Shown here one piece after another: positions 1 to 8,556 of a stretch of 64,000 nucleotides of DNA. The stretch comes from Methanosarcina sp. UBA289 (GTDB lineage Archaea; Halobacteriota; Methanosarcinia; Methanosarcinales; Methanosarcinaceae): assembly GCA_002496565.1 (NCBI GenBank), contig DAKJ01000018.1:391606-455605 (forward strand). The letters run 5' to 3'. The translations under genes were made by a program, and so were the position numbers. Under the pieces are notes generated by a model, which saw nothing but the letters and a program-made list of their open reading frames with translations, did no database searches and was not told the DNA's origin. The first letter of the stretch is position 1. Each line of letters begins with the position of its first letter.

Positions 1-31
1 AAGCACCGTAAGATACAATTCCAATAGTCAT
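1..31 (-). CDS. Hydroxymethylglutaryl-CoA synthase, first codons only
   Basis: A minus-strand ATG at 31 follows a clear ribosome site (AGGTGGA, about 37-43) and reads MTIGIVSYGA before the window ends. This matches the start I know for archaeal HMG-CoA synthase, which condenses acetyl-CoA and acetoacetyl-CoA for the mevalonate pathway. The COG1709 regulator directly upstream on the same strand is a familiar neighbour of HMG-CoA synthase in methanogens. Only ten residues are visible, so the name depends on the peptide start and on context. Confidence 0.6.
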   Translation of the reverse strand, partial: MTIGIVSYGA

Positions 32-79
32 TATTTCCACCTGTTTTTGAGTTTTTCAGGGTATCAGAATAAAGGGAGT

Positions 80-820
80 TCATTCCTTAGCATAGTATTG
101 ACTGTATTTTCTCATTAACTGTACAATCTGGTCAAGATCCATCGTAGTTGCGACCAGGGGAATACGGTCGACTTCAGCCATCTTGACCGCAACAGGTTCT
201 ACCTCTTCTTTTCGAAGCCCATGAAGTACCACGGCGCCAGGCTTAAGGTTGGTAACCCTGATGGCCACCAAAGGGGATTTCCCAGTACTGACCTTCGTAA
301 AGATCATGGCTCTGTCCGTACTCCAGCCGTAGAGCTTCTGAAATTCATGGGAAGAAAGTTCCAAGATTGCTCTCTGGCTGTCAATCACAGAGAAACCGTA
401 AAGAGGCCTTTCCACTCCTTTGTAGACGATGTCTCCTTCTATAAGGTTGACAAGCTTTGCAAGCTGTATCGGGAACGTATACTCATATGTTGAGTAGATG
501 GATTTCGTACTGCTTTCGGAATTAAGTATTGACTCGTAAGCGTGAATTTTTTTGCTTCCCCTATCTATGTCAATCTCAAGAAGAGATTCTACAATTTTTT
601 TTACAATTAGTGTCCCTGGAGACTTTCGCCTTCCACTTTCATAGTCACTGATAACGGAGGGAGAAACCTTAAGGTAATTTGCAATATCGGTCTGGGATAT
701 CTCGAAATTCGATCTCCACTTTTTGAGTGACTCTCCCGGCTTTTCCGAAAGGGTTATATCTCCAGCCATTTTTTCCGCAAGACGGTTGCGCAGATTTTCT
801 GAGGATTCATTAGATGTCAT
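80..820 (-). CDS. HTH transcriptional regulator, COG1709 family
   Basis: A 246-residue archaeal regulator. An XRE-type helix-turn-helix lies at about residues 41-70 (SQTDIANYLKVSPSVISDYE), preceded by a 40-residue polar leader. The longer C-terminal part (about 105-246) lacks a motif I can name but matches the layout of COG1709 proteins, predicted archaeal regulators with an N-terminal HTH. The gene ends about 50 bp before the HMG-CoA synthase start on the same strand and may form an operon with it, which suggests a role in isoprenoid supply. The target and ligand are unknown. It is divergent from the Cas4-like gene, with a 135-bp shared promoter region. Confidence 0.85.
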   Translation of the reverse strand: MTSNESSENLRNRLAEKMAGDITLSEKPGESLKKWRSNFEISQTDIANYLKVSPSVISDYESGRRKSPGTLIVKKIVESLLEIDIDRGSKKIHAYESILNSESSTKSIYSTYEYTFPIQLAKLVNLIEGDIVYKGVERPLYGFSVIDSQRAILELSSHEFQKLYGWSTDRAMIFTKVSTGKSPLVAIRVTNLKPGAVVLHGLRKEEVEPVAVKMAEVDRIPLVATTMDLDQIVQLMRKYSQYYAKE

Positions 821-926
821 GAATTACGTACTCTAAGAGGAAACAGTACCATATATATCTAACGAATATTAGTTCGGCAATTGTCGCAAGACTTCTGTAC
901 AATCTAGTGCGAAAATTCTCACAAAA

Positions 927-956
927 ATTTATAACACTTGTAAAAGAAATAATATA
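927..956 (+). promoter_or_regulatory. TATA-like box suggesting a leaderless transcript
   Basis: An AT-rich TATA-like stretch (TTTATAAC, about 928-935) sits roughly 25 bp before the ATG at 956, and no Shine-Dalgarno sequence precedes that ATG. In archaea transcription starts about 25 bp after the TATA box, so the mRNA could begin at or next to the start codon. This is inference from spacing only. Confidence 0.35.
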
Positions 957-1777
957 TGATGTCAGCCGAGCTACAGAATCAAGAGATAAACGTCTCAGAT
1001 CTTCTTTTATATATCAACTGCCCTAGAAGAGTGTACTTTGCCAGCCGAGGCTTTGAATTATTTCCAGAAATAAACACCTCCAGGCTCGAAAGAATGATCC
1101 TGAAAGAACTTTCCCTGACTTATCCCGAAATTGTGAAGGGGTGTTCGTTAAATGCCGATAACCTCCATAAAGAGCTTGAAATTTCCCTTACAAGGATATG
1201 TACAGACCTTCCGCTCTTGTTTCCGAGAGAACTTTCAGAGGTTACGAGAGAAACTTTTGAGGAAGGAAAAGCGCGGGCAAGAGCTAAAATTCCCGAAATT
1301 GCAGCCAACCTTCTAAGAGCACTTGAAGAATATGGGAAAGAGCCTATTCTTGCGGCACTAACGCCTATTAAAACCGAGCCGTTCCTTTCCTCGGAAAGAC
1401 TCAACCTTAAAGGTGTCCCCTCCAAATTGGTTTACTTTGAAGGTGCGCAGGTTCCGTCAATCTTAAAGCCAGGAAGCTGCCCTGAGCAAGGAGTATGGGC
1501 TTCTGACCGGATACATGCCGCAGCTTTTGTCCTTCTTCTTGAAGCCGAAAACGGAAAAGAAGTCCCCTTTGCCTTTGTGGAGTATGTAAGTTTCGGCCTG
1601 CTCCGAAGGGTAGTTGTTCGAAGCTCTGATAGGCGGGAAGTCCTCAAAATCTGCAGGGAAGTTGAGAAAATTAAAGCCGGATTCATGCCTGAGATAAAGG
1701 AAGAGAAATTCTGTAAGGAATGTAACTTTCTAGAGCAATGCACACCGAGCCCGTCCCTGATGTCGAAATTTTTATGA
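956..1777 (+). CDS. Solo Cas4-like / RecB-family protein with degenerate catalytic motif
   Basis: A 273-residue protein with the cysteine layout of Cas4 nucleases: C22 in an N-terminal CPRR motif and C253, C256 and C262 near the C terminus, together able to hold a 4Fe-4S cluster. In active Cas4 the PD-(D/E)xK core reads G-x-[I/V]-D followed by E-x-K. Here the corresponding stretch reads GVPSKLVYF then PSILKPG, so the Asp and the Glu appear to be lost while the Lys remains. Helical residues upstream (about 60-135) replace the usual His region. No cas genes or CRISPR array occur in the window. I expect an Fe-S DNA-binding or structural protein rather than an adaptation nuclease. There is no Shine-Dalgarno, and a second ATG directly follows the first. 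Confidence 0.7.
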   Translation: MMSAELQNQEINVSDLLLYINCPRRVYFASRGFELFPEINTSRLERMILKELSLTYPEIVKGCSLNADNLHKELEISLTRICTDLPLLFPRELSEVTRETFEEGKARARAKIPEIAANLLRALEEYGKEPILAALTPIKTEPFLSSERLNLKGVPSKLVYFEGAQVPSILKPGSCPEQGVWASDRIHAAAFVLLLEAENGKEVPFAFVEYVSFGLLRRVVVRSSDRREVLKICREVEKIKAGFMPEIKEEKFCKECNFLEQCTPSPSLMSKFL

Positions 1778-2213
1778 AACTGGGATAATGGTCCATTTTG
1801 AAACATTTAAAAGAATTTTAATCTTTTTGGTGGCCTCTTCTAGCATTTTGTCCTCTATTCAGCTCATTTTTAGGTTTTCAGTATTGGGCTTGAGGTTCAT
1901 TTTAATCCCCATGAACAATGAATAAACGGAGATAATATTATATTTAACATGAGATTTCATCTCTGAAATTTAAAAAAGATACAGATTTTTCCTTTCTTCA
2001 CCATCTTTAAAGCCTTAATAAAAATAACTAAGATATATCTTAAAAAGGAAATTTTGGAGAGATTGGACATAGAATATGGGCTAATTGAACGAAGCGCATC
2101 AGAGTTGCACATGAATTTGTTTTATTTCACCTATGACCGAAAATTTTTAAAAAGTAAATATACACCTATTGAATAAATGTGTATGAAACCTACACTTCTA
2201 TCACGAAAATTAA
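1778..2213. other. AT-rich intergenic region, no gene seen
   Basis: About 435 bp of low-complexity AT-rich DNA between convergent genes. I see no ORF with a ribosome site, no tRNA and no clear terminator. Confidence 0.5.
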
Positions 2214-2849
2214 TTATTTGAGAACGATCAATGGAGATTGTTCCATCTTTGTAGCAATTTTAGAATTATTGGAATTGAATGACTCTTTATTTGAAAGTAA
2301 GATTCCATTTGTTCCTTTGTTATTTATTTTTTTAGCAGGAACGCCTGCAATTGAAATACCTTTTTCGTAAAATGATTTATTTACAACGGAATTTGCTCCA
2401 ATTGCAATATCGTCTGCAATTGTAATATTTCCAAAAATTTTAGCGCCCGGTCCGATGTATACATTATTTCCTATTTGTGGAGCCGAAGTCTCGTCTCTGT
2501 TAGATCCTATATTGGTGCAGGCATGTATCCTGCAATTTTCTCCGACCCTGACGTTCTTGTTTATAACTATAGTTCCTCTATGAGCTATGCATAACCCTGG
2601 ACCAAAAACATTTAGGGGGATAGTAAACCCTAGACAAATACTCATCTTGTGATATCTGTACTGTATATATTTTAAATATAATTTGGAAATTAAGGATTTT
2701 TTACAATTAGTGTAATACTCAGCCTTTCTTAGGATTCTCTGAAATTTCCATATATCATCGCCAACTAATTTAGGCTTCCGATAATTTTTTCCACAAGCTA
2801 ACTTATCCGCTTTAACATAAAAATCGTAATCTGCTTTTGATTTAATTAT
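2214..2849 (-). CDS. Serine O-acetyltransferase-like hexapeptide acetyltransferase, non-ATG start
   Basis: The C-terminal two thirds form a left-handed beta-helix of hexapeptide repeats, including GTIVINKNVRVGENCRIHA and IGNNVYIGPGAKIFGNITIA, with the SIAGVPAK ending typical of CysE/LPS-type acetyltransferases that use acetyl-CoA. The first in-frame ATG (2645) would begin inside the fold. The frame stays open for 68 more codons to an ATA at 2849, reading IKSKADYDFYVKADKLA, which resembles the usual N terminus of this family. GGGGGG at 2856-2861 lies six bases before that ATA, and an in-frame stop lies just upstream. The gene therefore either starts on a rare AUA/AUU codon or has lost its ATG. 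Full length would be 211 aa. It may serve exopolysaccharide or cysteine metabolism; nothing nearby decides. Confidence 0.7.
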   Translation of the reverse strand: MIKSKADYDFYVKADKLACGKNYRKPKLVGDDIWKFQRILRKAEYYTNCKKSLISKLYLKYIQYRYHKMSICLGFTIPLNVFGPGLCIAHRGTIVINKNVRVGENCRIHACTNIGSNRDETSAPQIGNNVYIGPGAKIFGNITIADDIAIGANSVVNKSFYEKGISIAGVPAKKINNKGTNGILLSNKESFNSNNSKIATKMEQSPLIVLK

Positions 2850-2896
2850 AAAAATCCCCCCTTATAATAATAGGTATTAGAATTCTATATATCTAG

Positions 2897-2976
2897 TGTT
2901 GAGTCAATCATCAAAGATTCAATGATTCCGAATAATTGTAATCGATTTTGTACAACATTTTGCTGTTGACTCAACA
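2897..2976. repeat. 80-bp segment bounded by an 11-bp inverted repeat
   Basis: TGTTGAGTCAA at 2897-2907 is the exact reverse complement of TTGACTCAACA at 2966-2976. The interior is AT-rich and non-coding. It could be a tiny MITE, a solo transposon end pair or a regulatory dyad. I see no target duplication. The rest of 2862-3330 holds no recognisable gene. Confidence 0.45.
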
Positions 2977-3330
2977 ATAGAAGTACAAAATATTCAATTA
3001 ACCTGCTTAACTTTGACACAAAGGTCGAAGTTTTAAGGAACATCAATGAAGTAACTGTGTGTATTTTATTACATAGATGAGAATTTAGATAAATTTTTCT
3101 TAAATGACATGAAATTTTTTATAGTTATCCAGGTTTTTGAGCAACTTTTCGAAAGGAATAAACTACTTTAAAAGACCTTATTTTAATAATGTCCTTTCAA
3201 TAATTTTTTGAAATTCGATTTACATCCAAGAGAGAAGTCAACACTAACAAAAGCGCCGTTACACAAAAATTCACCAGGAAAAATATCGAAAGTCTGAGAA
3301 AAAGAAGAAGACTTTAAATGAATTTTTGGT

Positions 3331-3353
3331 CAAGCTTTTTTTTAAAAAGCTTG
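3331..3353. repeat. 10-bp stem / 3-nt loop hairpin, copy A of a dispersed family
   Basis: CAAGCTTTTT, loop TTT, AAAAAGCTTG. It lies 43 bp before the start at 3397. Two related hairpins with the same stem length and loop size, but compensating base changes, occur at 60269-60291 and 60381-60403. Confidence 0.55.
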
Positions 3354-3396
3354 AGCCAAAGCCTTTTAAGGGAGAACCTCTCTCAATCTGCGTGAC

Positions 3397-5301
3397 ATGT
3401 CCAGACCAGCATATCTTGGAAAAATGCTTCTGCACTGGTGCGAAGCCTGTAATGTGCCTGTGCTAGGAAAAAAGTGCGGATGCGGCAAAAGTACAAAAAA
3501 AGTTGAGGTCACCCCTCCAGGGGATATCCGCCCGGCTTTTGATTATGATATAAAGCGCATAAATTCGGTTTCTGAAAAACAATTCAATGCTCCCCTTATA
3601 CCCGACGGACACCTTGTAGTACTAAATAAAGCTCCATATGAAGATCGTATGGACGAAATTATTGTTGACGGGAAAGTGATCGCGTCTCTCAGATTTGAGA
3701 TAGAGAGCTGTGAATGGGTTCTGCTTCCCAGGCTCGAAGGGGCAAGAAGGCTTTTCCAGGGCAGGGATAGAAAAGCCCTGAAAAAATGGGTTGTTATTGA
3801 GCAAGCCGTTGTACCTTTTATTCTGGAAAAGGGTGCAAGTGTTCTGGCACCTGGAGTTCTTGATGCCGATCCCGAAATCAAAAAAGAAGATGAGGTAGTT
3901 GTGCTGAACCCTACGGGGGAAGTAATCTGCTGCGGACGGGCTCGAATGTCAGGGAAAGAAATGTGTGAGGAAAAACGCGGGCATGCCGTAAAACCACGCT
4001 GGAGCAGGGAGCCAGAGCCACAAAAAACGAAATCTGGAGGGCAGACCTGGGAAGATGCCGTAAAAGCCAACGAAAAAATCCTGGACGGTATGATAGAAAA
4101 ATCCCACGCCTTCATTAAAAATGTCATAGGGAGCATGAATCTTAAAGTAAGCGTATCCTATTCCGGGGGTAAGGATAGCCTTGCTGTGCTCCAGCTAGTT
4201 AGTGAAAGTCTTGATGATTACGAGATTATGTTTGCAGATACAGGACTTGAGTTTCCTGAAACCCTTGATAACGTCAAACAGGTTGTTGAGCACTACGGGA
4301 AAAAACTCAGGACCTCAAGTGCAGGAGACGCTTTCTGGGATTCGATAAGTGTTTTTGGTCCTCCTACCATGGATACCCGCTGGTGCTGCAAAATCTGCAA
4401 GCTCGGACCAATTACCCGGTTAATTGATGAAAACTACGAAGGCGGATGCCTGAGTTTCATAGGGCAGCGGCAATACGAATCTCACGCCCGTTCAATCAGC
4501 AAGAAAATCTGGAAAAATCCCTGGGTAGGAAACCAAGTAGGAGCATCCCCAATACAGGACTGGACAGCCCTTCATGTCTGGCTTTACCTTTTCAGGACAA
4601 AAGCCCCCTATAATCCGGCTTATGAGAAAGGATACGATAGAATGGGATGCTGGCTCTGCCCGTCTTCCTCTCTTGCCGACTTCTTCCAGCTCGAAGAAAG
4701 CCACCCCGAACTTGCAAAAAAGCTGAACTCCCATCTCCTTGCCTATGCCGAGAAAATGGGACTCTCTTCTGAGTGGGTAAAGTACGGTTTATGGCGCTAC
4801 AAGCGATATCCTCGGATTCTCCAGGAACTTGCTGAGAAAAAAGGAATTTCTCTTCTTCCCTCCCAGGAGGCCCCAAAAGAACTTCACTTTGAAGTGGCTA
4901 CAGGATACAGACCCTGCAAGGCAGGAGGAATGTCTGCAGATGGAAGCTTCGGACAGGCAATTGATATGGAAACCCTGAAAGAATGCGGAATGCTTTCCCC
5001 TATCGGAAAGGTTTCTTTTATAGAAGGGGCTGCCTCGGTCACTTTCAGAGAATCCCGAGCACAGGTTTTTGCCTCGGGGAATGTTAACGGAAGAAGCGAG
5101 AATGAAAAAGAACTAAAAAAGTTTATGAGAATTGTTGAGTTCTCGGTAAGACGGGCTTTACTCTGCCAGGGGTGCGGAATTTGCGTGGGCCATTGTGAGC
5201 ATAACGCGATTGAGATGAAAGAAAAGAAGGTAAGGATTAAAGAAAACTGCATTCACTGCGGAGCATGTATCGAAGTCTGCCCGCTTGTAAAATTTATTTA
5301 A
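3397..5301 (+). CDS. PAPS reductase-like PP-loop protein fused to PUA and 2x[4Fe-4S] ferredoxin domains
   Basis: A 634-residue multidomain protein. A zinc-ribbon-like start carries C15, C18, C27 and C29. A PUA-like region follows at about 130-200. The adenylyl-binding PP-loop SGGKDS is at 256-261, inside a PAPS/APS reductase-type domain that has additional cysteine pairs (WCCKIC and CWLC). The C terminus is a ferredoxin with C590, C593, C596, C600 and C618, C621, C624, C628. Methanogens carry this architecture and databases usually call it phosphoadenosine phosphosulfate reductase, but the PUA domain suggests an RNA or other nucleotide substrate. In-cell function is unproven. ATG start; Methanosarcina typically uses sulfide, so a purely assimilatory sulfate role is doubtful. 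Confidence 0.8.
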   Translation: MSRPAYLGKMLLHWCEACNVPVLGKKCGCGKSTKKVEVTPPGDIRPAFDYDIKRINSVSEKQFNAPLIPDGHLVVLNKAPYEDRMDEIIVDGKVIASLRFEIESCEWVLLPRLEGARRLFQGRDRKALKKWVVIEQAVVPFILEKGASVLAPGVLDADPEIKKEDEVVVLNPTGEVICCGRARMSGKEMCEEKRGHAVKPRWSREPEPQKTKSGGQTWEDAVKANEKILDGMIEKSHAFIKNVIGSMNLKVSVSYSGGKDSLAVLQLVSESLDDYEIMFADTGLEFPETLDNVKQVVEHYGKKLRTSSAGDAFWDSISVFGPPTMDTRWCCKICKLGPITRLIDENYEGGCLSFIGQRQYESHARSISKKIWKNPWVGNQVGASPIQDWTALHVWLYLFRTKAPYNPAYEKGYDRMGCWLCPSSSLADFFQLEESHPELAKKLNSHLLAYAEKMGLSSEWVKYGLWRYKRYPRILQELAEKKGISLLPSQEAPKELHFEVATGYRPCKAGGMSADGSFGQAIDMETLKECGMLSPIGKVSFIEGAASVTFRESRAQVFASGNVNGRSENEKELKKFMRIVEFSVRRALLCQGCGICVGHCEHNAIEMKEKKVRIKENCIHCGACIEVCPLVKFI

Positions 5302-6460
5302 AAGTATTTCGAAAAACCCAACATTTGGATGGTTGTTTATAAAGAGTATATAAGCAATTCATTGAAATCAGAAGTTTATCGAAATTCTCTAGGACTTACG
5401 CACTTGAGGATTAAAATCTAAAACAAGCGAGTTTGTGAAACTGGCATACGTTGGATAGTTTGATGTCCTATGCTATTGATTTTTCAGTTCAACCGCGTAA
5501 GTCCTATTCTCTATACTTAAAGTCCAACTTTTGTTGGTATATAAAAAGGGCTCTTCGCTATTTCGAGTGGGTAACTTACATTTAGCTCCTAAATGTTGGA
5601 GTAGCATATCTAAAATTTAAAAGCACTTATGATTGAAAATCACATTCATGCTTGATGTTTTCATATTTGATCTGAATACTTTCTAACTAAGTAATTATTT
5701 TTAACCCATACAAAACAGCTAAGAGCCATAAAAAGTAAGCTTGACGTACTTTGCAATATCGTCAATGCAGAGGAAGTACAGGAATTGGCAAATTGAAGCG
5801 TTTTCTCTGCTCTGATAGTTTTTGAAGGAGTACTTGAAGAGAACTCCTTATATACAATACTTTTATTTAGCCACAAGAGCGGCCAATTTTGTAGTATTTA
5901 ATGTTGCAGCTATCGATAAAGACGAGAGCCTGCCAGAGTTCGTGAAAATAAGAATCGGGTTTTAAGTCAAATTCTAATTTGAAGTTCTCGGGATATTATA
6001 TCCTGTTTTCGGCAGGTATTTTGTGTTTTTCGGCATAATTTCCTTTGATATCGTTTTTGTCATACATCTAAAATCATGTCCAACACATACAATCCCATGC
6101 GCTCCCACCTATGAATCCTAATTTGGGACATATGTCGATCTCATGAACATGTGAGATTATGAAACAGGGTTTTAAAAAAGCCATCAATAATGAGTCTCAC
6201 ATTTTAATGTCGCACCTGCCAGATGCAGGTTATATGTAATAGAGAATAATGATTCTAAATAAATATTCCATATCGATTATATCAAATTGCCACAATAAAT
6301 TAAGTGTCTATATAAGCAAAAAAACAAGAACGCTTTTTAGTATTTTTTGGGAGCGTTAAAATTTAGCATTGATTACGCTGGCATTTGACAGTAATCAATC
6401 AAAACCCCAGAAAATAATAAAAAGTCTCGCGAGATGTGATAAATAAAGGGAGTGCTAATT
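5302..6460. other. Long intergenic region with MITE and possible decayed DNA
   Basis: About 1.1 kb with no convincing gene. It includes the MITE-like element at 5391-5505 and a small hairpin (ACCTGC...GCAGGT) near 6219-6235. Short open stretches around 5660-5900 are broken by stops in every frame and show no family signal. It looks like decayed or inserted DNA. Confidence 0.45.
5391..5505. mobile_element. 115-bp MITE-like element with 11-bp terminal inverted repeats
   Basis: The ends are exact inverted repeats: AGGACTTACGC at 5391-5401 and GCGTAAGTCCT at 5495-5505. Both flanks read ATTCTCT (5384-5390 and 5506-5512), a 7-bp target duplication. There is no coding capacity. A related copy at 7315-7430 shares the right-hand 35 bp or so almost exactly. 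The element is probably moved in trans by an insertion sequence not present in this window. Confidence 0.8.
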
Positions 6461-7069
6461 ATGTATTTGGATATTGAAGACCTTAAAAAGAAAGCACCCA
6501 ATGCGACGACAGTGCAAGACTTTGTAACGTCATTAAAACCAGCCGAACCAACCGTTGTTCTGAGAAATTATAATGAGCCTACCACACCGCCATTTCTTGA
6601 AAGCGATGTAAAAGTCTTAGATGTCAGAAAAGAAATTCAGCCCAACCCCAAACTCGGTTTTGGAACAAAACCTAATGTGCCTGGCATTAATGTTTACAAC
6701 GCCATAAAAAAGGCACTGGGTACCGGAAACTACCTCGTATACATGTCAGATGGCAGTTATACCGGGTACACAATTTATGAACTGTATGAGTACCTTAAGA
6801 ATTTCGACAGTACGAACCTTCAGGTTTGGATTGCGGAAGTCTTCGATTGCGATGACTTTGCTCAAGTTGTCCAAGGAAATACGAACCTCTTCTTCAAGGG
6901 TATTCCGCTTGGAACTTTATGGTATGGAGATAAAGCAGGGAAATGGGGACATGCCGTCAATATCTTCTATAGTTACGAGCAGGATAAGGTATACTTGATT
7001 GAGCCTCAAAACGATGTTTTCTACGAATTCGACCAGCAAAACTGGGTTGCCTGGATTGTAATGCTTTAA
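6461..7069 (+). CDS. Papain-like cysteine protease domain protein resembling the MOA lectin C-terminal domain
   Basis: A 202-residue protein. I chose the ATG at 6461 because AAGGGAG (6446-6452) lies 8 bases upstream; an upstream GTG at 6452 overlaps that site. The C-terminal half carries a possible Cys-His-Glu triad: FDCDDFA (Cys130), KWGHAVNIF (His164) and LIEPQND (Glu181). This order and wording resemble the C-terminal calcium-dependent protease domain of the fungal lectin MOA (Agglutinin_C), which also has a Cys-Asp-Asp segment and an EPQ motif. No lectin domain, signal peptide or membrane segment is visible, so it would be cytoplasmic or use another export route. It is isolated between two MITE-like copies, consistent with acquisition by transfer. 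Confidence 0.6.
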   Translation: MYLDIEDLKKKAPNATTVQDFVTSLKPAEPTVVLRNYNEPTTPPFLESDVKVLDVRKEIQPNPKLGFGTKPNVPGINVYNAIKKALGTGNYLVYMSDGSYTGYTIYELYEYLKNFDSTNLQVWIAEVFDCDDFAQVVQGNTNLFFKGIPLGTLWYGDKAGKWGHAVNIFYSYEQDKVYLIEPQNDVFYEFDQQNWVAWIVML

Positions 7070-7314
7070 GAAGAGATTTTTTATTAGTACTGCAGAGAGA
7101 ATGAATCTCTCTGAGCTCATCCCAAAACCCATTTTTATTCTCAATTATCAGAAATATACAGGATTGGCTTCATAGTTTATAAGCTCGCTTGGCCGCTTAA
7201 AATACGAGATCCAAAGAAGCAAATTTTGAGTTTTGGGATAGACTCTATTTCTTTCTTTTTGATTATTTATTATTTTGGTTGAACGTAGATGAAATGTGAC
7301 GCTTTTTAATATTT

Positions 7315-7430
7315 AGGACTTACACATAAGAGATACAAAACCAAGCACAATAGACATTGCAGTTAAGTATGTGCTTTAGATAGTTGAAGATTTAATGCTA
7401 TTGATTATTCAGTTCAACCGCGTAAGTCCT
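7315..7430. mobile_element. 116-bp MITE-like element, diverged second copy
   Basis: It begins AGGACTTAC at 7315 and ends GCGTAAGTCCT at 7430. The right part (CTATTGATTATTCAGTTCAA onward) is nearly identical to the element at 5391-5505, while the left half has diverged. No clear target duplication remains. It lies 28 bp from the dinB stop codon. Confidence 0.7.
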
Positions 7431-7458
7431 AAAGATTATTAATGTAAAAAAAGGCAGA

Positions 7459-8556
7459 TTAATAATCAAAAAGGCTTTTCTGGCCTATTCTTTTCTGGAG
7501 TTCTCCTACCCTGACCCCTACGCGCCTGAACTCAGTCCGGTTTTCCGAAATAAACTCGTTCAGGATTTCGCGAGTCACATCGAGAAGGGTTTCTTTTGAA
7601 TAGGCTGGGTGGTTTAAGGTACGGCTTTTCGTGTACATTTTAAACTTCGAGTTTATGACCGTAACGGTTACAGTCCTGAAGGAAAGCTCCCTTGAATCGA
7701 GTTTTGAAATTACATCTCCTGCCAACCTGTCAAGTAATTGAGAAATAAGATTGATATCAAGGGTATCCTCGGGAAGGGTTGCGATCCTCCCTATCTGTTC
7801 AGAGCCATCCCTTTCTTTTAGGGGAGAATTATCGATACCTGATGCAGCTTGTTTAAGCCAGACACCCCGCGTTTTTCCGAAATTAGAGATCAGGTCGAGA
7901 ACATCGTGTTCAGCAAGATCTTTTATTGTGACTATGCCCATTTCCTGCAGTTTTCCTGCGGTTACGTCCCCTATCCCCCAGAGTTTGGACACTTTAAGAG
8001 GCCAGAGAAAGCTCTCGATTTTTTCCGGACTTATAACCGTAATCCCATCGGGTTTCTGGGCAGAAGAAGCCATCTTCGCAATAAGCTTATTTGGGCCTAT
8101 CCCCACCGAACAGGTCAGCTTCTCTTTATCCTTAATTTCATTCTTAATCTGGATTCCAATCTCAAAGGCAAGGTTAAAATCTCCACCTGTTTTTACGGTA
8201 ATTTCCAGGAAGGCTTCGTCTATGCTTATCTGTTCAAATGCCTCCCCTGTTTCCCTAGCATCCGCATAACTCCTGAGAATTTCCATAACCCGATCCGAGA
8301 CCGAAGTATAGAAATCCTTTCGGACAGGTAGAAAAACAGCTTCAGAGTTCAGTTTCTTTGCCTTCGAACAAGACATTCCTGCCCTGATCCCGGATTCCCG
8401 CGCGATATAATTGCAGGTACTTACAGCTCCACTGAGCTCACTTCTTCCGGACAGCATGCAGACCACAACGGCTTTTCCCTGAAGCTCAGGGTTTTCCCGC
8501 TCTTCAATGGCTGCAAAAAAATAGTCCATATCCACATGGAGAACAACACGCTGCAT
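7459..8556 (-). CDS. dinB: DNA polymerase IV (Y-family translesion polymerase)
   Basis: A 365-residue Y-family polymerase. The N-terminal HVDMDYFFA supplies the first metal-binding aspartates, and SIDEAFLEI (about residue 105-113) supplies the second catalytic Asp-Glu pair. A helix-hairpin-helix region follows (KLWGIGDVTAGKLQEMGI), then a little-finger domain. The C terminus KRIGQKSLFDY looks like a PCNA-binding PIP box (QxxLF). It copies past lesions with low fidelity. It is monocistronic, with the ATG at 8556. Length is normal for archaeal Dpo4/DinB. Confidence 0.95.
   Translation of the reverse strand: MQRVVLHVDMDYFFAAIEERENPELQGKAVVVCMLSGRSELSGAVSTCNYIARESGIRAGMSCSKAKKLNSEAVFLPVRKDFYTSVSDRVMEILRSYADARETGEAFEQISIDEAFLEITVKTGGDFNLAFEIGIQIKNEIKDKEKLTCSVGIGPNKLIAKMASSAQKPDGITVISPEKIESFLWPLKVSKLWGIGDVTAGKLQEMGIVTIKDLAEHDVLDLISNFGKTRGVWLKQAASGIDNSPLKERDGSEQIGRIATLPEDTLDINLISQLLDRLAGDVISKLDSRELSFRTVTVTVINSKFKMYTKSRTLNHPAYSKETLLDVTREILNEFISENRTEFRRVGVRVGELQKRIGQKSLFDY

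Noticed and set aside
956..1777. CRISPR-Cas locus suggested by the Cas4-like gene
   Set aside because: No other cas gene and no array of spaced direct repeats is present on either strand in the window.
3397..5301. Simple assimilatory PAPS reductase
   Set aside because: The PUA domain, zinc ribbon and C-terminal ferredoxin go beyond that enzyme, so I kept a broader name.
5661..5876. 71-residue minus-strand frame as a gene
   Set aside because: Low-complexity sequence, no ribosome site, no family resemblance, and located in decayed intergenic DNA.
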